Source: Maricaulis maris_C (GTDB taxonomy: Bacteria > Pseudomonadota > Alphaproteobacteria > Caulobacterales > Maricaulaceae). From it: DNA of 64,000 bases. Position numbers and translations under genes: made by a program. Numbering within the stretch: position 1 is the stretch's first letter; the number at the start of each line of letters is the position of its first letter. Where the stretch lies: positions 186,001 through 250,000 of the forward strand of contig NZ_JAGDYT010000006.1 of the NCBI RefSeq assembly GCF_049116555.1, written 5' to 3'. Below the pieces are notes generated by a model. It was not told the DNA's origin, did no database searches, and saw nothing but the letters and a program-made list of their open reading frames with translations. This document shows positions 33,147 through 41,533 of the stretch, piece after piece.

Positions 33147-34543
33147 GGCCGGATCGACTGCAGCACGTACTGGCCACCGCGATTGATCTGGAACCGGACC
33201 GGGCCGCCGCCATGGCCATCCACGATCTCGCGGATCGCGGCAACGCTGTCGACGCGCGCGAATTCCACTTCCTCGATCACATCACCGGGACGGACCTTGC
33301 CGGCCGCATCGCTGGTCGGATCGACCTCGGTCACCAGAACGCCCTCGGCATCGGGATGGACGCGGAAACGCCGGCGCGAGGCCGTGTCCAGCGTGCCAAA
33401 AGTCATGCCCATCACCTCATTGCCATTGGTCGGGGTCGGGGCAATGACTGCGGCATTCGCCGTGGCATCCTCATCACCACCTTCGGAAAGCGCACCGACC
33501 GTCAAAGAGATGGTCATCGGCCGGTCGCGGCGAATGATGTCGAGCTCGATTTCCCGGCCGATCTCGGTCTCGGCGGCCATGCGCTGGAAGGACCGGCTGT
33601 CACGCACGCGGCGCCCGTCAAACTGCAGGACCAGGTCGCCATTGCGCAGACCGCTGGCGGCGGCCGGGCCATCCTCCTCGATGCGAGAGACAATCGCGCC
33701 ATAGGGCGTGGCAAGGTCAAAGCTTTCCGCCATCTCGGGGGTCACACGCAGGACCGAGACACCGAGCCAGCCGCGGCGCGTCTCACCGAACTCGACGAGC
33801 TGGTTGACCACGACTTCCGCCAGATTGGCTGGAATGGACAGCGAGATGCCGACGCTGGCACCGGTGGGCGACAGGATGAGCGTGTTCACGCCAACCACTT
33901 CACCATCCATGTTGAACAGGGGACCACCGGAATTGCCTGTATTGATGGCGACATCGGTCTGGATATAGTCGTCATACCGCCCGCCGGCCTCCCGGCCCCG
34001 CGCGGAGACGACACCCGCGGTCAGCGTCCCGCCGAGGCCGAAGGGATTGCCGATCGCGATCACCCAATCGCCGACCCGCGCACTGTCACTGTCGGCAAAC
34101 GCCACAAAGGGCATCGGCTCATCGACATCCATGCGCAGCACGGCCAGATCGGTGACGCTGTCAATCCCGACCACTTCGGCGCGGAAGGCGCGGCCATCCG
34201 GCAGTGAGACCTCGACCTCGTCGGCGCCGTCAATCACGTGGTTATTGGTCACGACCAGGCCGGACGGATCAATGATGAAGCCCGACCCCAGCGAATTGGC
34301 GATGCGCGGGGCATTGCCGAAAATATCGTTGAAGCGCTCCAGCGGCGAGCCTTCGGGGAATTCTGGCAGGCCGTCCTCACTGTCCAGCCGCTGGGCCGCG
34401 GAGATGTTCACGACCGCCGGTGACAGGCGTTCGGCGAGATCGGCGAAGCCGTCCGGCGCCGGATGCGCCTGCAGGGCGGGCGTGACAGCCACCGAAAGAA
34501 GGGCTGCCAGGAAAGTCGTGAGGACGAGGAAACGCTGCATCAT
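33143..34543 (-). CDS. degP: DegP/Do-type periplasmic serine protease
   Basis: About 466 residues from MMQRFLVLTTF, opening a signal peptide cut near ALQAHP. Trypsin-like domain with the triad in 'VVTNNHVIDGADEVEV' (His), 'TDLAVLRMDVDEP' (Asp) and 'AINTGNSGGPLFNMDG' (Ser). Two PDZ domains follow: one at 'ATPYGAIVSRIEEDGPAAASGLRNGDLVLQFDG', a second, weaker one at 'GVLVTEVDPTSDAAGKVRPGDVIEEVE'. It degrades and chaperones misfolded envelope proteins. It lies about 250 bp downstream of hflC behind a strong hairpin, and starts the run degP-miaA-NTF2-reductoisomerase-like. Confidence 0.95.
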   Translation of the reverse strand: MMQRFLVLTTFLAALLSVAVTPALQAHPAPDGFADLAERLSPAVVNISAAQRLDSEDGLPEFPEGSPLERFNDIFGNAPRIANSLGSGFIIDPSGLVVTNNHVIDGADEVEVSLPDGRAFRAEVVGIDSVTDLAVLRMDVDEPMPFVAFADSDSARVGDWVIAIGNPFGLGGTLTAGVVSARGREAGGRYDDYIQTDVAINTGNSGGPLFNMDGEVVGVNTLILSPTGASVGISLSIPANLAEVVVNQLVEFGETRRGWLGVSVLRVTPEMAESFDLATPYGAIVSRIEEDGPAAASGLRNGDLVLQFDGRRVRDSRSFQRMAAETEIGREIELDIIRRDRPMTISLTVGALSEGGDEDATANAAVIAPTPTNGNEVMGMTFGTLDTASRRRFRVHPDAEGVLVTEVDPTSDAAGKVRPGDVIEEVEFARVDSVAAIREIVDGHGGGPVRFQINRGGQYVLQSIRP

Positions 34544-34729
34544 GGTCCGCCGTGCTGGATCGCGAGATCGTGTCGCTGACACTCGCCCAAGCAAATTCCG
34601 GGCAAGCTGTGTTCTGACAAGGTGAATACCGCTTCGCGAGGGCTTCCCGCAACCGCAGTATCGCAATCGTCATGCGCATGACGCTTTCGTCACGCGCGCG
34701 CCCGGGCGCTGCCGGCGACCGGGAACGAA

Positions 34730-34764
34730 CAGGGCCCGGCCCGCCTGTGCGGGACCGGGCCCTG
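34730..34764 (-). terminator. Hairpin after hflC
   Basis: A 10-bp perfect stem (CAGGGCCCGG / CCGGGCCCTG) with a GC-rich 15-nt loop, 28 bp past the hflC stop codon. No T-run follows, so termination may be Rho-assisted, or the hairpin may only stabilise the mRNA between hflC and degP. Confidence 0.55.
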
Positions 34765-34792
34765 CCCTGGTCGGTTATCCGTCAGCGAGCGA

Positions 34793-35671
34793 CTATTCGC
34801 CGGTCTCGCTGCGGAAATAACGGAAGAATTCCGAGTCCGGCGGAATCACGATCGGTGTCCCTTCCTGGACCGCCTGCTCATAGGCGAGCATGGAGCGGTA
34901 GAAGGCGAAGAATTCCATATCCTGATTATAGGCCTGGGCGTAGATCTGGTTCTGACGCGCATCACCTTCACCCCGCAGACGCTGGGCATCGGCGCGGGCC
35001 TGGGCCCGGATGATCGAGGCCTGGCGATCGGCATCGGCCCGGATCTCCGTGGCACGCTGTTCGCCCTCGGCGCGATACTGCGCCGCTTCCTGCTCACGCT
35101 CGGAGCGCATCCGTTCGAAGACATTGTCGGCGATCTGCGGCGGCAGGTCGGCGGCAAGGATCCGCACGTCAATGACCTCGATACCGAAACGGCCGGTCTC
35201 GACCTGGGCTTCCACCGCGGCCTGAACCCGGGTCATCAGCTCGGCACGCTGGCCGGAAATGACATCGGAAGACGGGATCGAGGCGATCACGCCGCGCAGG
35301 CTGTCATCCATGATCTGCTCGAGGCGCACGCGCGCACCGCGCTCGTCACGGAAGGTCTGGTAGAAGCGCAGCGGATCGGTGATCCGGTAGCGCAGGAAGG
35401 CGTCGACGATCAGGCGCTCCTGGTCCGAAGCGAGGATTTCCTCGGCATCCAGATCAAGTTCCAGATTGCGCTTGTCGAAGAGCAGCACGTCCATGATGAA
35501 AGGCGTCTTGAAGTGCAGGCCGGGATCGGGCTCGGACACTTCATTGACCGCATCAACCGGCTCACCCAGACGCAGGATCAGCGCCTGTTCGGTTTCCGAG
35601 ACGGTATAGACACTCTGGAGGCCGATGAAGACAGCGACGACGAGAATGATGATTCCCAGTGTGCGGATCAT
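34793..35671 (-). CDS. hflC: HflC, membrane protease modulator
   Basis: A 292-residue SPFH/prohibitin-family protein with one N-terminal membrane helix (residues ~5-22) and a periplasmic SPFH domain ('SETEQALILRLGEPVDAVNEVSEPDPGLHFKTPFIMDVLLFDKRNLELDLDAEEILASDQERLIVDAFLRYRITDPLRFYQTF'). A long helical region with 'RMRSEREQEAAQYRAEGEQRATEIRADADRQA' follows. With HflK it forms the cage around FtsH. It overlaps hflK by 4 bp. Confidence 0.95.
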   Translation of the reverse strand: MIRTLGIIILVVAVFIGLQSVYTVSETEQALILRLGEPVDAVNEVSEPDPGLHFKTPFIMDVLLFDKRNLELDLDAEEILASDQERLIVDAFLRYRITDPLRFYQTFRDERGARVRLEQIMDDSLRGVIASIPSSDVISGQRAELMTRVQAAVEAQVETGRFGIEVIDVRILAADLPPQIADNVFERMRSEREQEAAQYRAEGEQRATEIRADADRQASIIRAQARADAQRLRGEGDARQNQIYAQAYNQDMEFFAFYRSMLAYEQAVQEGTPIVIPPDSEFFRYFRSETGE

Positions 35672-36816
35672 TGGTTGCCTCCTTGATTGCGGGTGCGGTT
35701 CTGACCGAGTTGGTCAAGCGGCAGATAGGGCAGCGCCCCGGCTTCGCCATCGAGAATGATCAGCTCGGAATTGCCAAGCACGCGCTCCATGGTTTCCAGA
35801 TACATGCGGCGACGGGTGACGTCAGGCGCCTGCACATATTCGTCATAGATCGCGATGAAGCGGTCGGCATTACCCTGGGCTTCCGCAATGACATTGTCCC
35901 GATAGGCTTCGGCTTCCTGGGTCAGCTGGGCGGCAACACCGCGCGCTTCCGGGATCACCCGGTTGGCGTGGGCTGTAGCATCCAGCTGGGCCCGCTCGGC
36001 TTCCTGCTGGGCAATATCCACGCCGCGGAAGGCGTCGATGACCCGTTCCGGCGGCTCGGCATTGCGCAGGTTGACCTGCAGGATCTCGATACCGGCTTCG
36101 TATTCATTCAGCGTTTCCTGCAGGATTTCACGCGTCCGGCGCGACACTTCGGACCGGCCTTCGGTGATGATGAATTGCAGGTCGGATGTGCCGACGACTT
36201 CACGCATGGCACTTTCGGCCACGGCAGCGACGGTGCCTTCCGGGTTGCGGACATTGAAGAGATAGTCGCGCACGCCTTCCTGATAACCCAGATCGACACG
36301 CCACTGCACGGCGAAGTCGATATCGACGATATTCTCGTCACGGGTCAGCATCTGGCCGGCCGGGCCCTGACCGATCGTGATCGAATTGGTCGTCGTCACT
36401 TCTGGCAGAATGACGGTTTCGATCGGGCTGGGCAGTTTGAAGTGGAAGCCCGGCGTGGTGGTCCGGCTGTATTCGCCGAAGCGCAGCACGACACCGGCCT
36501 GGTTCGCCCCGACCTGGTACCAGCCGGAACCCGGCATGATGAACCAGACGCCGACCAGGATCAGCACGATCAGGCCGAAGCCGAAGGCGCCGGCTCCCTT
36601 GCCGCCGCCAGAACCGCCATCCTTGCCGGAGCCGCCCCCACCGAACATGCCGCGCATCTTGCGCTGCATGTCGCGGACGACCTCGTCGAGATCAGGACCT
36701 TCCGGTCCGCCACCACCCTGGGGACGCTGTCCCCACGGGTTCTGGCCGTTATTATTGTTTCCGCCGGAGCCCCATGGGCCTCCGCCGCCTCCACCCTGAT
36801 TGTCGTTCCACGGCAT
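35668..36816 (-). CDS. hflK: HflK, membrane protease modulator
   Basis: About 382 residues from MPWNDNQGGGGGGPWGSGG, the typical glycine-rich HflK start. The cytoplasmic N-terminus (~100 residues) is followed by a membrane helix ('GFGLIVLILVGVWFIMPGSGWYQVG') and an SPFH domain ('NQAGVVLRFGEYSRTTTPGFHFKLPSPIETVILPEV', 'DENIVDIDFAVQWRVDL'). The C-terminal helix includes 'RRMYLETMERVLGNSELIILDGEAG'. It lies 124 bp downstream of folA and is coupled to hflC. Confidence 0.95.
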   Translation of the reverse strand: MPWNDNQGGGGGGPWGSGGNNNNGQNPWGQRPQGGGGPEGPDLDEVVRDMQRKMRGMFGGGGSGKDGGSGGGKGAGAFGFGLIVLILVGVWFIMPGSGWYQVGANQAGVVLRFGEYSRTTTPGFHFKLPSPIETVILPEVTTTNSITIGQGPAGQMLTRDENIVDIDFAVQWRVDLGYQEGVRDYLFNVRNPEGTVAAVAESAMREVVGTSDLQFIITEGRSEVSRRTREILQETLNEYEAGIEILQVNLRNAEPPERVIDAFRGVDIAQQEAERAQLDATAHANRVIPEARGVAAQLTQEAEAYRDNVIAEAQGNADRFIAIYDEYVQAPDVTRRRMYLETMERVLGNSELIILDGEAGALPYLPLDQLGQNRTRNQGGNQ

Positions 36817-36940
36817 GTGCTGGATCGATCCTCTCAATTTCCGTTGTGCCTTAAATGAACGCATGCGCGTTGCGGTTCAAGGGTAATCGGGTGGGACGCC
36901 GCAGCAGAGCATCCCCCCTTTGACGCGCGAACGCGCTGTG

Positions 36941-37462
36941 TCAGGCGCGTTCGAGTGTGCGAAGGACAAAGGCGTGGTCATCGCGCTCACCGGCCGGATG
37001 GGCCTCGCGCGCGACTTCGCGCCACTCGGACTCGACGATCCCGGGCAGGCGGGCATCGCCGGACGGGCTGGCCTCGACCTCGGTGAGATAGAGACGGTCC
37101 GCCAGGGCCAGGGTTGCAGAATAGATCTGCGCCCCGCCGATCACGCAGACCTCGTCGACACCGTCCTGATTGGCCTGCATGAAGGCCGCATCCATGGCAT
37201 CGCCGAGATCGCCGACCACGCGAGCCCCCTCCGCGACATAGCCGTCCTGACGCGTCACCACGATATTGAGTCGGCCCGGCAGAGGTCGCCTTGGCAGACT
37301 CTCCCAGGTCTTGCGCCCCATGATGATCGGCTTGCCGGTGGTGATCGCCTTGAAACGCAGAAGGTCCGAGGACAGGCGCCAGGGCAGATCCCCGTCGGCG
37401 CCGATCACCCCATTGGCGCCACGCGCCACGACAATCGCGATTTTGGGGACAATGGTGGTCAT
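36941..37462 (-). CDS. folA: Dihydrofolate reductase
   Basis: A 173-residue enzyme reducing dihydrofolate with NADPH, completing the thymidylate cycle with the nearby thyA. Signature parts are 'IAIVVARGANGVIGADGDLPWRLSSDLLRFKAITTGKPIIMGRKTWESLPRRPLPGRLNIVVTRQ' (Asp replacing Asp27-type residue at 'SSDLLRFK', PWRL loop) and 'VCVIGGAQIYSATLALADRLYLTEVEA'. It is 3 bp after the MazG-like gene, in the operon thyA - MazG-like - folA. Confidence 0.96.
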   Translation of the reverse strand: MTTIVPKIAIVVARGANGVIGADGDLPWRLSSDLLRFKAITTGKPIIMGRKTWESLPRRPLPGRLNIVVTRQDGYVAEGARVVGDLGDAMDAAFMQANQDGVDEVCVIGGAQIYSATLALADRLYLTEVEASPSGDARLPGIVESEWREVAREAHPAGERDDHAFVLRTLERA

Positions 37463-37465
37463 GGT

Positions 37466-37840
37466 TCAGCCCTCCCCGGTCTCGCCGGCCGGACGGGTCG
37501 CGCCCGCCTCGCCCGGCTCCAGAACCGCGCTGTCACGATCAAGCCAGTGCAGCCATTTGCGTTGCATGGCGGCGTCCAGGTCGATGCCTTCCGCTTTCGC
37601 CATGATCAACAGCATGCCCAGCGCATCGGCCATTTCCAGGGCCAGCTGTTCACGCGCCGCCGCGTCGGCGGGACGGCGGGTGCGGCCGGTGGTGGTGAGA
37701 TAGGCCTGGGTCAGCTCGCCGATTTCTTCCTGCAGTTTCAGGAGCGGCCAGTCGCCGGCGCGGTCAATGTCGTAATGCGCGGCATAAATATCGGAGACCC
37801 GGACAATCCTGTCGGCCAGTGCGTCGAGCGGTCCGGACAT
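37466..37840 (-). CDS. MazG-like nucleotide pyrophosphohydrolase
   Basis: A 124-residue all-helical protein from MSGPLDALADRI. The metal-binding acidic pattern of MazG/dUTPase-type NTP pyrophosphatases is visible as 'LLKLQEEIGELTQAYL' (E-x2-E) and 'LALEMADALGMLLIMAKAEGIDL' (E-x2-D). Such enzymes hydrolyse non-canonical or excess (d)NTPs. Between thyA (10 bp) and folA (3 bp), it probably tunes dUTP/dCTP or sanitises the pool feeding thymidylate synthesis. The exact substrate is unknown. Confidence 0.8.
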   Translation of the reverse strand: MSGPLDALADRIVRVSDIYAAHYDIDRAGDWPLLKLQEEIGELTQAYLTTTGRTRRPADAAAREQLALEMADALGMLLIMAKAEGIDLDAAMQRKWLHWLDRDSAVLEPGEAGATRPAGETGEG

Positions 37841-37850
37841 GCCCCGCCCC

Positions 37851-38708
<858 letters not shown>

Positions 38709-39093
38709 GTCGCACTCCCGGTGATTCTCAGCCTCACAGCATGGCAGGGAAGCCCGGACGATTGAACCAGCCGGTCCAGATCAGCCGGGGAAAGGCACGG
38801 CAAGTAGTTGGCAGGCAAGCGGGAAAATTGGGTATTCAAGAGCGGGGACTTGGTGAGGCGCTTTTCTTCGCCTCACCGTGGCGAAGTGGGCCAGGGCCGG
38901 GGGCCGGGGCCCGCCCCCCCGGCCGATGGGGCCAAGCGGAACGAGGGGGAGCGGCCGCACTGCCTGCAATCAGCGACCTGCAATCAGCCACCCGGCTACG
39001 CCCCCCGTCCTGTCAGGAGAGGCCAAAACGGGACTCGCCCGGTCCCGGTTTTGGTGTAGGGTGACCGCCTCGGAACATAGAGGGAACACCACA
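38709..39093. other. Gene-free stretch with several hairpins
   Basis: No gene is supported here. It contains a 9-bp perfect hairpin (GGTGAGGCG / CGCCTCACC, 38852-38877), a GC-only stem-loop around 38896-38924, a tandem pair of CTGCAATCAGC (about 38964-38988), and an almost perfect 12-13-bp hairpin at 39023-39054 (CCAAAACGGGAC / GTCCCGGTTTTGG) just upstream of the VOC gene. These look like dispersed palindromic repeats plus terminator-like structures between the divergent genes thyA and the VOC gene. Confidence 0.6.
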
Positions 39094-39465
39094 ATGCTTG
39101 GATATGTGACACTGGGAACCAATGACCTGGAGAAGGCCGCCGCCTTCTACGACAAGCTGTGCGCCGAATTCGGCGTCGGCCGGATGATGGGCGACGACAA
39201 TTTCATCGCCTGGGGCAAGCCCGATGGCGGCGCCGGGATCGGCCTGACCAAACCCTTCAATGGCGAACCGGCCAGCGTCGGCAATGGCGTCATGGCCGCC
39301 TTCCAGGCCGACAGCAAGGAACAGGTCGACAAGGTCTACAAGATGGCCGTCGAGGAACTCGGCGCCCAATGCGAAGGCCCCGCCGGCCCCCGCGGCGAAG
39401 GCTTCTACGCCGGCTATTTCCGCGATCCGGACGGCAACAAGCTGAATGTGTTCACGATGGGCTGA
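39094..39465 (+). CDS. VOC-family (glyoxalase-like) protein
   Basis: A 123-residue single-module vicinal-oxygen-chelate protein: 'MLGYVTLGTNDLEKAAAFYDKLCAEFG' opens the first beta-alpha-beta-beta-beta unit, 'GNGVMAAFQADSKEQVDKVYKMAVEELGAQCEGPAGPRGEGFYAGYFRDPDGNKLNVFTMG' the second, with 'YFRDPDGNKLNVF' as the family end motif. Substrate unknown; proteins of this type include lactoylglutathione-lyase-like and dioxygenase-like forms. The start was chosen at the ATG followed by LGYVTLG. Confidence 0.88.
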   Translation: MLGYVTLGTNDLEKAAAFYDKLCAEFGVGRMMGDDNFIAWGKPDGGAGIGLTKPFNGEPASVGNGVMAAFQADSKEQVDKVYKMAVEELGAQCEGPAGPRGEGFYAGYFRDPDGNKLNVFTMG

Positions 39466-39484
39466 GCCTGTCGGCAGATGGAAA

Positions 39485-39517
39485 CGGACCGTCTCCCGCC
39501 TCGCGGGGGACGGTCCG
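39485..39517 (+). terminator. Strong hairpin after the VOC gene
   Basis: Stem CGGACCGTC / GACGGTCCG (9 bp) enclosing a second stem CCCGC / GCGGG, beginning 19 bp after the VOC stop codon. No T-run follows. It is probably the transcript end of the VOC gene and also the left edge of the repeat-rich island. Confidence 0.6.
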
Positions 39518-39566
39518 GTGCTGCGAGCGCTGAAGTGGGAGGCACCTGCCTCCCTCTGCCCGGCAG

Positions 39567-39606
39567 CACTGACAGGTCGGCCACTGACAGGCCGGCCACT
39601 GACCCG
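39567..39606. repeat. 15-bp tandem repeat, about 2.7 copies
   Basis: CACTGACAGGTCGGC, CACTGACAGGCCGGC and the start of a third unit (CACTGACCCG) follow one another without spacing. It lies in the 443-bp gap between the VOC gene and the transposase remnant. No gene is supported in that gap apart from repeats. Confidence 0.7.
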
Positions 39607-39690
39607 TGCTCGACGGCTGGCAGGCGCGCGCACCCCGCGCAGCGCCGTTCATGGACCGCCTGTCAGCCAGCAGGCCGGATACGGCGGTCT

Positions 39691-39771
39691 CTCGGCAAGC
39701 GGTTTATGGTGGGGTTTGCGCCAGGCGCGGGGTGAGAAGGCACTCACGAAAAACGGTACGTGTCCCCGTTT
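39691..39771 (+). repeat. REP-like unit A (plus orientation)
   Basis: Runs from CTCGGCAAGCGGTTTATGG through a GCGCC/GGCGC hairpin (TTTGCGCCAGGCGCGGGG) to GGTACGTGTCCCCGTTTA. Related units lie on the minus strand at 40985-41066 and 41534-41610, with degenerate ones at 41771-41877. Similarity to unit C extends left to about 39658 (TGTCAGCCAGC). In one frame the unit reads LGKRFMVGFAPGAG followed by a stop. Confidence 0.75.
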
Positions 39772-39785
39772 ATTATCGAAGAAAT

Positions 39786-39807
39786 AACCGGGACAGGCAC
39801 AATTAGT
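39786..39807 (-). repeat. REP tail fragment
   Basis: AACCGGGACAGGCACAATTAGT is the reverse complement of the unit tail (ACTAATTGTGCCTGTCCCGGTT). It lies 14 bp from unit A and points the other way, giving an inverted tail pair. Confidence 0.65.
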
Positions 39808-39873
39808 CCGGCCGAGCACTCAGACCAAAACCGCCGAGCCGACCGGCCAAGGATGACAGCGCGTGATCCTGCA

Positions 39874-39897
39874 AACTGTGTCTGTCCCGGTTTATCC
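39874..39897 (+). repeat. REP tail fragment at the edge of the transposase remnant
   Basis: AACTGTGTCTGTCCCGGTTTATC ends 12 bp before the ATG of the RAYT remnant, and in-frame codons run back into it. The same tail abuts the truncated HTH gene at 41533. Confidence 0.65.
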
Positions 39898-39908
39898 TGC
39901 CTTGTCAT

Positions 39909-40142
39909 ATGAACGAGACGCCGGACGGGCTCACGGCGACGATCGATTATCTCGCAAGCCTACCAGATTGGGCGCGCTATCTGGCCGATGATCTGAGCCG
40001 GGAAGAAGAGGCAAGGTTAGGATACTTCACCGAAACGGGCTTCCCGATGGGCGCACCGGACTGGCTGTCGGCAATGGAAACCAAGTCGAGCCGAAACTTG
40101 CGCCCCAGGCCACGCGGGCGCCCAAGACTGGACACGGATTAA
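39909..40142 (+). pseudogene. C-terminal remnant of a REP-associated tyrosine transposase (RAYT)
   Basis: A 77-residue open frame. Residues ~13-70 ('DYLASLPDWARYLADDLSREEEARLGYFTETGFPMGAPDWLSAMETKSSRNLRPRPRGRPR') follow the conserved C-terminal order of RAYT/Y1 transposases, in which 'V/LPDWxxYLxxxLxxEExxxLRxxxRTGRPLGxxxFxxxLExxLGRRLRPxxxGRPR' closes the protein. Several conserved positions are altered (TGFPMG for TGRPLG; SSRNLRP for GRRLRP). The catalytic HUH and tyrosine parts are absent, and a REP tail abuts each end: 39874-39897 upstream and 40145-40164 three bases after the stop. It is a dead fragment left in the island. Confidence 0.6.
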
Positions 40143-40144
40143 AT

Positions 40145-40164
40145 GGTGTGTGCCCCTGTTTTTT
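40145..40164 (+). repeat. REP tail fragment after the transposase remnant
   Basis: GGTGTGTGCCCCTGTTTTTT, a diverged copy of GGTACGTGTCCCCGTTT, begins 3 bp after the stop codon of the RAYT remnant. Confidence 0.55.
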
Positions 40165-40192
40165 CTGGTTGGGCGGATATTTCGAGTTTGCC

Positions 40193-40471
40193 ATGAATGA
40201 GGGACAAACGATTGCGGTGAACGGCTTTAGACAGGCGGCTGGAGAACTATCCGGCCAAGTTACTGGCGCAGATCCATTGACCGCGCTTGGAATGGTATCT
40301 AATCGCGCAGGCGCTGTTATAAGTATACTCAATCTCATTCAGGTTACATCAAATGTAAATACTGTGGAGCGCGCTATTGAGGGGCGCCACTTGATGTCAT
40401 TGGTACCCCAATATTTCGGCGACAGAGTGCATTGCGATATGCACGGAACGCTGTTGTTAATCATGTGCTGA
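40193..40471 (+). CDS. AT-rich hypothetical protein, first gene of a two-gene cassette
   Basis: About 92 residues from MNEGQTIAVNGFRQAAGEL. A possible earlier start at 40148 lies next to the REP tail and is less likely. The middle is mildly hydrophobic ('PLTALGMVSNRAGAVISILNLIQV'), and the C-terminal part holds a Cys and His cluster ('HCDMHGTLLLIMC'). No known family. Base composition is clearly lower in G+C than all flanking core genes. Its stop lies 13 bp before the start of the next gene, which has a near-perfect ribosome-binding site, so the two are probably co-expressed. Confidence 0.5.
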   Translation: MNEGQTIAVNGFRQAAGELSGQVTGADPLTALGMVSNRAGAVISILNLIQVTSNVNTVERAIEGRHLMSLVPQYFGDRVHCDMHGTLLLIMC

Positions 40472-40484
40472 ATGGAGGTACATT

Positions 40485-40904
40485 GTGAAGGCTATTATTA
40501 TTTCAATATTATTGATCTCGGCCCACAATAGAGGCGGGCAAGATTCCGATTCTTCTCCCACTTTGTCTGACTTAGTTGGAGAGTTTAATCTGCTTTATGG
40601 ATTTCACACCTCAGCAGAGCCCTCTTTATCAGAGCTTCAGAATTTGCAATTCAGCAACTATTTGAGCTGGAAGTTTGTTCGCCTATTGGAGGTTGCCGAG
40701 CAAACAACTGAATTGGAACCCCATATGTCTATTTCGTTTTGCCGGATCGTGAGAGTTTCCGATCAAATCGTCGTTCCTGATTCTAGAAACGACATTAACG
40801 TTCACGCAACACTCGAGCATGTTTACCTAGCAAATAATTTGAATGATGAGGGTGGCGCACCTCAATACTGCTATGAGACAAGAGAATATTTTGACCTAGA
40901 TTGA
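40485..40904 (+). CDS. AT-rich hypothetical protein, second gene of the cassette
   Basis: A 139-residue protein starting with GTG at 40485, preceded by GGAGG at 40474-40478 with a 6-base spacer. It opens with a short hydrophobic stretch (MKAIIISILLISAHN) that could be a weak signal peptide, then is acidic and polar with three cysteines (FCRIV, QYCYE and flanks). No recognisable domain. AT-rich codon use unlike the rest of the window indicates acquisition from elsewhere. A secreted or periplasmic product is possible. Paired with the preceding ORF, it could be an effector/partner system, but no evidence identifies one. Confidence 0.6.
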   Translation: MKAIIISILLISAHNRGGQDSDSSPTLSDLVGEFNLLYGFHTSAEPSLSELQNLQFSNYLSWKFVRLLEVAEQTTELEPHMSISFCRIVRVSDQIVVPDSRNDINVHATLEHVYLANNLNDEGGAPQYCYETREYFDLD

Positions 40905-40942
40905 TAACCTTTCTAAGGCTTCCATGCAAAGCGGCCAAATGA

Positions 40943-41066
40943 CCAAGGCAGACACAATTAGTTCGCCCGGGAAGAACCGGGAAGAACCGGGGACACGTAC
41001 CGGCTTTAACTAGTGCCCCACTTCCAGCGCGCCGCGGCGCTAACACCGCCATAAACCGCTTGCCGG
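40943..41066 (-). repeat. REP-like unit B with extra tail fragment
   Basis: AACCGGGGACACGTACC (40985-41001) to CCGCTTGCCGGG (about 41066) is the reverse complement of unit A: CCCGGCAAGCGGTTTATGG ... GCGCC ... GGTACGTGTCCCCGGTT. A tail piece (GCAGACACAATTAGT) lies at 40948-40962, and GAAGAACCGG is tandemly repeated just before it. With unit A it forms imperfect inverted repeats of about 80 bp around a 1.2-kb interior holding the RAYT stub and the AT-rich cassette. The 40905-41179 gap holds nothing else. Confidence 0.7.
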
Positions 41067-41179
41067 GAGTGCGCCCGCGTCTTAGCCGATCAACCAGCGA
41101 CCCGAGACTGCCCATTGAACGGGCCGGCCTCCCGCTCAATCTGATTGTCCAAGACGCGCCGTCCCAGCCAGGGGCCGAC

Positions 41180-41533
41180 TTAACGACGTGCGCTGCGCCC
41201 TGCTTTGGCGACCAGTGCATGAGCCTCACTCAGGCCTGCCAGCATCCGCTCGACCCGATCACGCATGGGCGCTGTCGGCTCAATCCCTCTTTCCCAGCGC
41301 CCTATGGTCCTCTCCGAGACACCGATCTGCTGGCCAAGGCGGGCTTGGGACCACCCCTTCCTCGCGCGCCACTTGTAGATACGGTCCGCCAAGGTTCGAT
41401 CGACCAGCCAGCCATCATGGCCAAGAAACTCGATGATCGCGGGATGATATTGGATGCGCGGTGCGTGCGCGCCGCGCTCCCACTGCCCCACCACATCGAC
41501 ACAAACGCCGAGCCGTCTGGCGGCCTCATCGAA
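41180..41533 (-). pseudogene. 5'-truncated tandem-HTH (XRE-type) gene
   Basis: The open frame reads from the edge of REP unit C ('FFDEAARRLGVCVDVVGQWERGAHAPRIQYHPAIIEFLGHDGW') into a second HTH ('RTLADRIYKWRARKGWSQARLGQQIGVSERTIGRWERGIEPTAP'). This is the known tandem arrangement in which a first HTH ending in 'NWExGxxxPxxxxxPxIIxFLGYxP' is followed by another XRE-type HTH. The N-terminal half of the first HTH is missing: the coding frame is replaced by the REP tail with no start codon in place. The nearest GTG (41494) would leave only part of the domain. It therefore looks decapitated by the repeat, though a short protein from 41494 cannot be excluded. Confidence 0.65.

Noticed and set aside
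39446..39806. Several open frames in the 39.4-39.8 kb gap
   Set aside because: They overlap hairpins, tandem repeats and REP unit A, have no ribosome-binding sites and repeat-like composition.
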